Positions 61,036-64,000 of a DNA stretch of 64,000 nt are shown here, piece after piece. The notes beneath the pieces were generated by a model. The model did no database searches and was not told the DNA's origin. It saw only the letters and a program-made list of their open reading frames with translations. The first letter of the stretch is position 1, and each line of letters opens with the position of its first letter. This DNA comes from Robiginitomaculum sp. (GTDB lineage Bacteria > Pseudomonadota > Alphaproteobacteria > Caulobacterales > Maricaulaceae). Location of the stretch: contig JAJFFO010000007.1 in NCBI GenBank assembly GCA_021776615.1, forward strand, positions 1-64,000, in the 5' to 3' direction. A program made the translations under genes and the position numbers.

Positions 61036-62052
61036 TTAAGGCGCGGTGTAAGGCTGCACCGTCTGTTCGATACGGCCAAAAATAGACGCGCCGTCCGCAT
61101 CCTTCATTTCAATAATGACGCTATCGCCAAATTTCATGAATGGCGTTACCGGTGCCCCGGACTGAATAGTTTCAATCATACGGATTTCGGCAATACAGGA
61201 ATACCCTGCCCCGCCCTCGGCTATCGGTTTTCCTGGACCATCATTCAATTTATTCGACACCGTGCCCGAGCCAATAATCGCCCCCGCACCAAGCGGTCGG
61301 GTTTTGGCCGCGTGGGCGATAATCTGGCCAAAATCGAAGGTCATATCAACACCGGCATTCGCCTGCCCGAAGGCCTCGCCATTGAGTTTGACCAATATTG
61401 GCAAATGCAATTTACCGTCGCGCCATGCATCGCCCAATTCTTCTGGGGTTACTGCCACGGGGGAAAATGCAGATGATGGTTTGGATTGGAAAAACCCAAA
61501 ACCCTTGCCCAGTTCGCCGGGGATCAGGCCGCGCAAGGAAACATCATTGACCAGCATGATCAGGCGTATTTTCGAAGCGGCCAATGCTGGCGACGCGCCC
61601 ATGGGCACATCATCAACAATCACCGCAATTTCGGCTTCCATATCAATGCCCCAGCCATCTTCCTGGGCCATCTCAATATCATCGCGCGGGCCCAAAAACG
61701 TGTCCGAACCGCCTTGATACATTAACGGGTCGGTCCAAAAGGTCGCCGGCATTTCCGCGCCGCGAGCTTTGCGCACCAATTCCACATGATTGACATAGGC
61801 CGACCCATCGGCCCACTGAAACGCACGCGGCAAGGGCGAGGCACATTCGCGCTCATGAAAGCGCTCTACCGGCACCGCACCAACTTCCAAGCTTTGCGAC
61901 AACGCTTGCAATTGCGGTGCGGCCACCGCCCAATCGTCCAATGCGGCCTGCAATGTCGGGGCAATGCGCCCGGCATCGGTATAGCGTGTCAGGTCATTGG
62001 AAACGACGACAAGCCTGCCGTCCCGCTTTGATTTGAGTGATGCAAGTTTCAT
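61036..62052 (-). CDS. Fumarylacetoacetate hydrolase-family protein
   Basis: A 338-residue enzyme. The FAH catalytic domain shows IDMEAEIAVIVDDVPMGAS (metal-binding acidic residues), LMLVNDVSLRGLIPGELGKGFGFFQSKPSSAFSP, GSGTVSNKLNDGPG and FMKFGDSVIIEMKDADG. The length and N-terminus match the proteobacterial fumarylacetoacetase that ends tyrosine/homogentisate breakdown. Maleylacetoacetate isomerase and homogentisate dioxygenase are not seen in the window, so another FAH-type hydrolase role stays open. It forms an operon with the MarR gene. Confidence 0.9.
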   Translation of the reverse strand: MKLASLKSKRDGRLVVVSNDLTRYTDAGRIAPTLQAALDDWAVAAPQLQALSQSLEVGAVPVERFHERECASPLPRAFQWADGSAYVNHVELVRKARGAEMPATFWTDPLMYQGGSDTFLGPRDDIEMAQEDGWGIDMEAEIAVIVDDVPMGASPALAASKIRLIMLVNDVSLRGLIPGELGKGFGFFQSKPSSAFSPVAVTPEELGDAWRDGKLHLPILVKLNGEAFGQANAGVDMTFDFGQIIAHAAKTRPLGAGAIIGSGTVSNKLNDGPGKPIAEGGAGYSCIAEIRMIETIQSGAPVTPFMKFGDSVIIEMKDADGASIFGRIEQTVQPYTAP

Positions 62053-62070
62053 AAGGTGCCCTTATTTTAA

Positions 62071-62084
62071 GTAACAATTGTTAC
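62071..62084. promoter_or_regulatory. Perfect palindrome, probable MarR operator
   Basis: GTAACAATTGTTAC is a perfect 14-bp palindrome 18 bp before the FAH-family gene, where a MarR dimer would block the promoter or early transcription. The same core occurs at 60510-60521. Confidence 0.7.
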
Positions 62085-62130
62085 CGCATTGGTGCGCCAT
62101 TTTCTGCGTTAAGACAAGAATGAATGCAAT

Positions 62131-62160
62131 AAAAAAGGCGGGTCCGAAGACCCGCCTTTC
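62131..62160. terminator. Terminator of the TonB receptor gene
   Basis: AAAGGCGGGTC, CGAA, GACCCGCCTTT is an 11-bp perfect stem with a tetraloop. On the minus strand it is followed by a T tract, 21 bp past the receptor stop. It lies between the receptor and the FAH/MarR operon and insulates them. Confidence 0.88.
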
Positions 62161-62181
62161 TCATACTGTATGGTTAAGGTT

Positions 62182-64000
62182 TTAGAATTCAACCCGAGCA
62201 CTAAAGCGAACCGAACGCGGCGGTACAAAGCCGGTGGGTTCACCAAATTGTGCCCGTGCAGAGCCATTACCGCGCTCGCCAAACTCGTCACGGTCAGTAA
62301 CGTCATGGCTGTTAAACACGTTAAACACGTCAACACGGAAAGAAGGGGTCAATGCACCAATGCCTGGAACATCCGGTGTAAAGTTCACCGATACATCCAA
62401 ACGCTTGGTCCATTCACTGCTCAATACCGAACCACGAGGCGTAAGCTCCTTGGTACCATCACCATTAAGGTCGCAAAAGAAAGACGAAGCCCCAAACAAT
62501 GACGCAATGACATCTGTCGGGTGAACACCGAAGCAACCAAACTGACGTGGCGATTGCACAGTGGCATTCGCACCAAGTGATATCTGGTCATTGACCTGAT
62601 AGCTACCAAACACTTTCAGCGTATGCTTACGATCATTTGGCAGACGTCCGGTAATACCATCGGTAAGACCTGGAGTATCAAAGTCCTGCGTCAAGCCAGC
62701 ATCGGTTTGCGAATTGTCTGATTTAACCGAGCCTTCATAGTTACCAAAGGAGCGAGCCAGCAGGTAAGAACCTTGCAAGGACCAGCCATCTTCGAAGCCA
62801 CGCTCAAAGGTAAACTCAAGCGCTTTATAGCGACGTTTAATGGCAGGAAGCCCCATTTGCTCAGGCGTCAGAGTAACTTGAACCAGGCCATCGCCATCTG
62901 GATCACCACCGAGAAATGCCAAAGCATCAGGGGCAAGGTTACCAGCAGGCGTAAAGAAGGTTGCGTTATTACCTGGGTTTAACAGGATGAACTGCGTGAA
63001 GCCGGAGAAGTTGTTGGCCATGGCAGCAACGTCAAGACCATTATCGGCAGCAAAAATACGCATGCCGCGGTCAATAGCCGCATCTTCAATGCCGGACTTC
63101 AGATCTTTAAAAACACCTTGAACGCCGAACTTCCAGTTATCGAAAGCACTGAACTCATAGCCGAGTTTAAACTCGTCCATCTTTTGCGACTGCAGGTTAA
63201 TATCTTTCAGTGTCTCCTTGGCTTGGATGCCTGGAGGCGAAACGACGTCTTTGCCGAGGAATTGACCAAGAACCGGTGTGAAATCCGGGTTGATAGCAGA
63301 GAACAAGAACCAGCTACGCTCAAACGTTTCGGAACCAGCCATCCGCACATTGGTGTTATTAGCCACCGGCAAGTGATAGCGGCCAAAGAAACCAAAGAAG
63401 CGGCTAGAACGGTCACCAGTTGGGTCATAGGTAAACCCGGCGCGGTAATCGATCTGATTGCTGATTTTAACGAAGCTTTCGCCTGCAATATTGTTGTTGT
63501 TAAAGGTCTCGCTGCGAACACCCAGATTAAGGGTCAAGCGATCGGTTGGTGACCAACGATCTTGCGCGTAAAATGCTTTGTGAACCGTTGAGAACGCGCC
63601 GCCCGTATTACGAATACCAACACGAACCAATTCCTGGGTTGGTGCAAAAACGCCACCTGGGTTGAAGCGATTAGGCACACCAGTAAAGTAGCGAAACAAA
63701 GTACCACCGGAACGCTGTGATTGCTCATTGGAGATCAGTTTCTCATGGTCGAAACCAAAGCGGAAACGGTGATCACCAAAGATGTTGTTGACATAAATAT
63801 CGACATCACCGCGATACAATTCACGCTTATTGCCGTCAATCGGACGAACCGTAGCATTCACCCAATCACCGACCCGCAAAGCACTGCCTCCTGGATTGGC
63901 TGCGGTAACACGGCTATCTTGAATGGCCGGGTTGTTGTCTTTATCAGACAGGGCGGTAACGCTGTTGTCGCTTTCACCATAAAGAGCAGAAATCGTTAAC
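62182..64000 (-). CDS. Oar-like TonB-dependent outer-membrane receptor, C-terminal part (partial)
   Basis: The frame ends at 62182 and is open to the window edge; about 606 residues are visible, starting at 64000 in mid-gene. They form outer-membrane beta-barrel strands: alternating polar/aromatic segments, RKHTLKVFGSYQVNDQISLGANATVQ, LDVSVNFTPDVPG, VDVFNVFNSHDVTD and the terminal RSVRFSARVEF with a C-terminal Phe, as in TonB-dependent barrels. The loop with DLNGDGTKEL is typical of Oar-like receptors, which carry an N-terminal carboxypeptidase-regulatory plug; that part would lie outside the window. Substrate unknown. Confidence 0.88.
   Translation of the reverse strand, partial: LTISALYGESDNSVTALSDKDNNPAIQDSRVTAANPGGSALRVGDWVNATVRPIDGNKRELYRGDVDIYVNNIFGDHRFRFGFDHEKLISNEQSQRSGGTLFRYFTGVPNRFNPGGVFAPTQELVRVGIRNTGGAFSTVHKAFYAQDRWSPTDRLTLNLGVRSETFNNNNIAGESFVKISNQIDYRAGFTYDPTGDRSSRFFGFFGRYHLPVANNTNVRMAGSETFERSWFLFSAINPDFTPVLGQFLGKDVVSPPGIQAKETLKDINLQSQKMDEFKLGYEFSAFDNWKFGVQGVFKDLKSGIEDAAIDRGMRIFAADNGLDVAAMANNFSGFTQFILLNPGNNATFFTPAGNLAPDALAFLGGDPDGDGLVQVTLTPEQMGLPAIKRRYKALEFTFERGFEDGWSLQGSYLLARSFGNYEGSVKSDNSQTDAGLTQDFDTPGLTDGITGRLPNDRKHTLKVFGSYQVNDQISLGANATVQSPRQFGCFGVHPTDVIASLFGASSFFCDLNGDGTKELTPRGSVLSSEWTKRLDVSVNFTPDVPGIGALTPSFRVDVFNVFNSHDVTDRDEFGERGNGSARAQFGEPTGFVPPRSVRFSARVEF

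Noticed and set aside
1-64000. tRNA, rRNA, CRISPR arrays, prophage or replication origin
   Set aside because: No cloverleaf-like sequence, spaced repeat array, phage genes or DnaA-box cluster was recognised while reading; short non-coding RNAs cannot be excluded without covariance models.

Overview
The window reads as chromosomal DNA of an alphaproteobacterium, most likely from the Caulobacterales/Hyphomonadales side. The clues are a MipZ-type division ATPase, a DUF1489 protein, a phasin, an Oar-like TonB receptor, and a Caulobacter-style bacterial ceramide locus (ACP, serine palmitoyltransferase, GNAT-type ceramide synthase, epimerase-like reductase, acyl-AMP ligase, lipid kinase). Base composition is moderate and many operons are coupled by 4-bp start/stop overlaps. 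I saw no tRNA, rRNA, CRISPR array or prophage. Two insertion-sequence remnants lie at the left edge.

Layout. (1) 1-530: IS remnants. (2) 0.5-9.6 kb: small exported proteins without clear homologues, around a 7TMR-DISM hybrid histidine kinase and a NarL/LuxR response regulator. A shared dyad motif (ATATACGCAC, 2 bp, then GTGCTAATAT or a close variant) lies 53-58 bp before the starts of three exported-protein genes, always in the orientation of the gene. A weaker copy precedes the kinase. This is the best candidate here for an undescribed signalling and secreted-protein system. (3) 10.2-15.1 kb: an FG-GAP lipoprotein and a second DISM hybrid kinase. (4) 15.2-18.9 kb: catalase, a small membrane protein and an aldehyde dehydrogenase, then a repeat-bearing gap. 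(5) 19.5-32.6 kb: a ten-gene molybdenum cofactor/molybdate operon (moaA, moaC-mogA fusion, moeA, moaD, moaE, mobA, DUF7009-like, modA, modB, modC) divergent from an NAD-type formate dehydrogenase operon (fdsG, fdsB, fdsA, fdhD). Between them are a probable Moco riboswitch and an FNR/FixK-like box. (6) 33.9-44.9 kb: sphingolipid locus with kinase, nucleotidyltransferase-fold protein, metallophosphoesterase and an embedded LptF/LptG-like pair. (7) 45.3-54.5 kb: pckA, plsY, dprA, phasin, D,D-carboxypeptidase, mipZ, a PapD-like chaperone, a SPOR lipoprotein, DUF1489, and an exported protein paralogous to one at 32.8 kb. (8) 54.7-64 kb: JmjC/cupin protein, biotin carboxylase, NAD synthetase, Gfo/Idh/MocA oxidoreductase, a MarR regulator with a fumarylacetoacetate hydrolase-family gene, and the C-terminal part of a TonB receptor.

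How the parts work together. Molybdate uptake (modABC), pterin synthesis and guanylylation (moa/moe/mob) and FdhD sulfuration all supply the Mo-bis-MGD formate dehydrogenase, so region 5 is one functional unit with redox and cofactor-sensing control. In region 6 the ACP, acyl-AMP ligase and serine palmitoyltransferase would make 3-ketosphinganine. The GNAT protein would N-acylate it and the epimerase would reduce it, while the kinase and neighbours may add an anionic head group. The LptFG-like pair is a plausible exporter. In region 8, two palindromes sharing the core AACAATTGTT suggest that the MarR protein controls both its own operon and the downstream oxidoreductase/NAD synthetase genes.

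Limits: no database search was possible. Family names come from motif recognition, and the start-codon choices are explained entry by entry.
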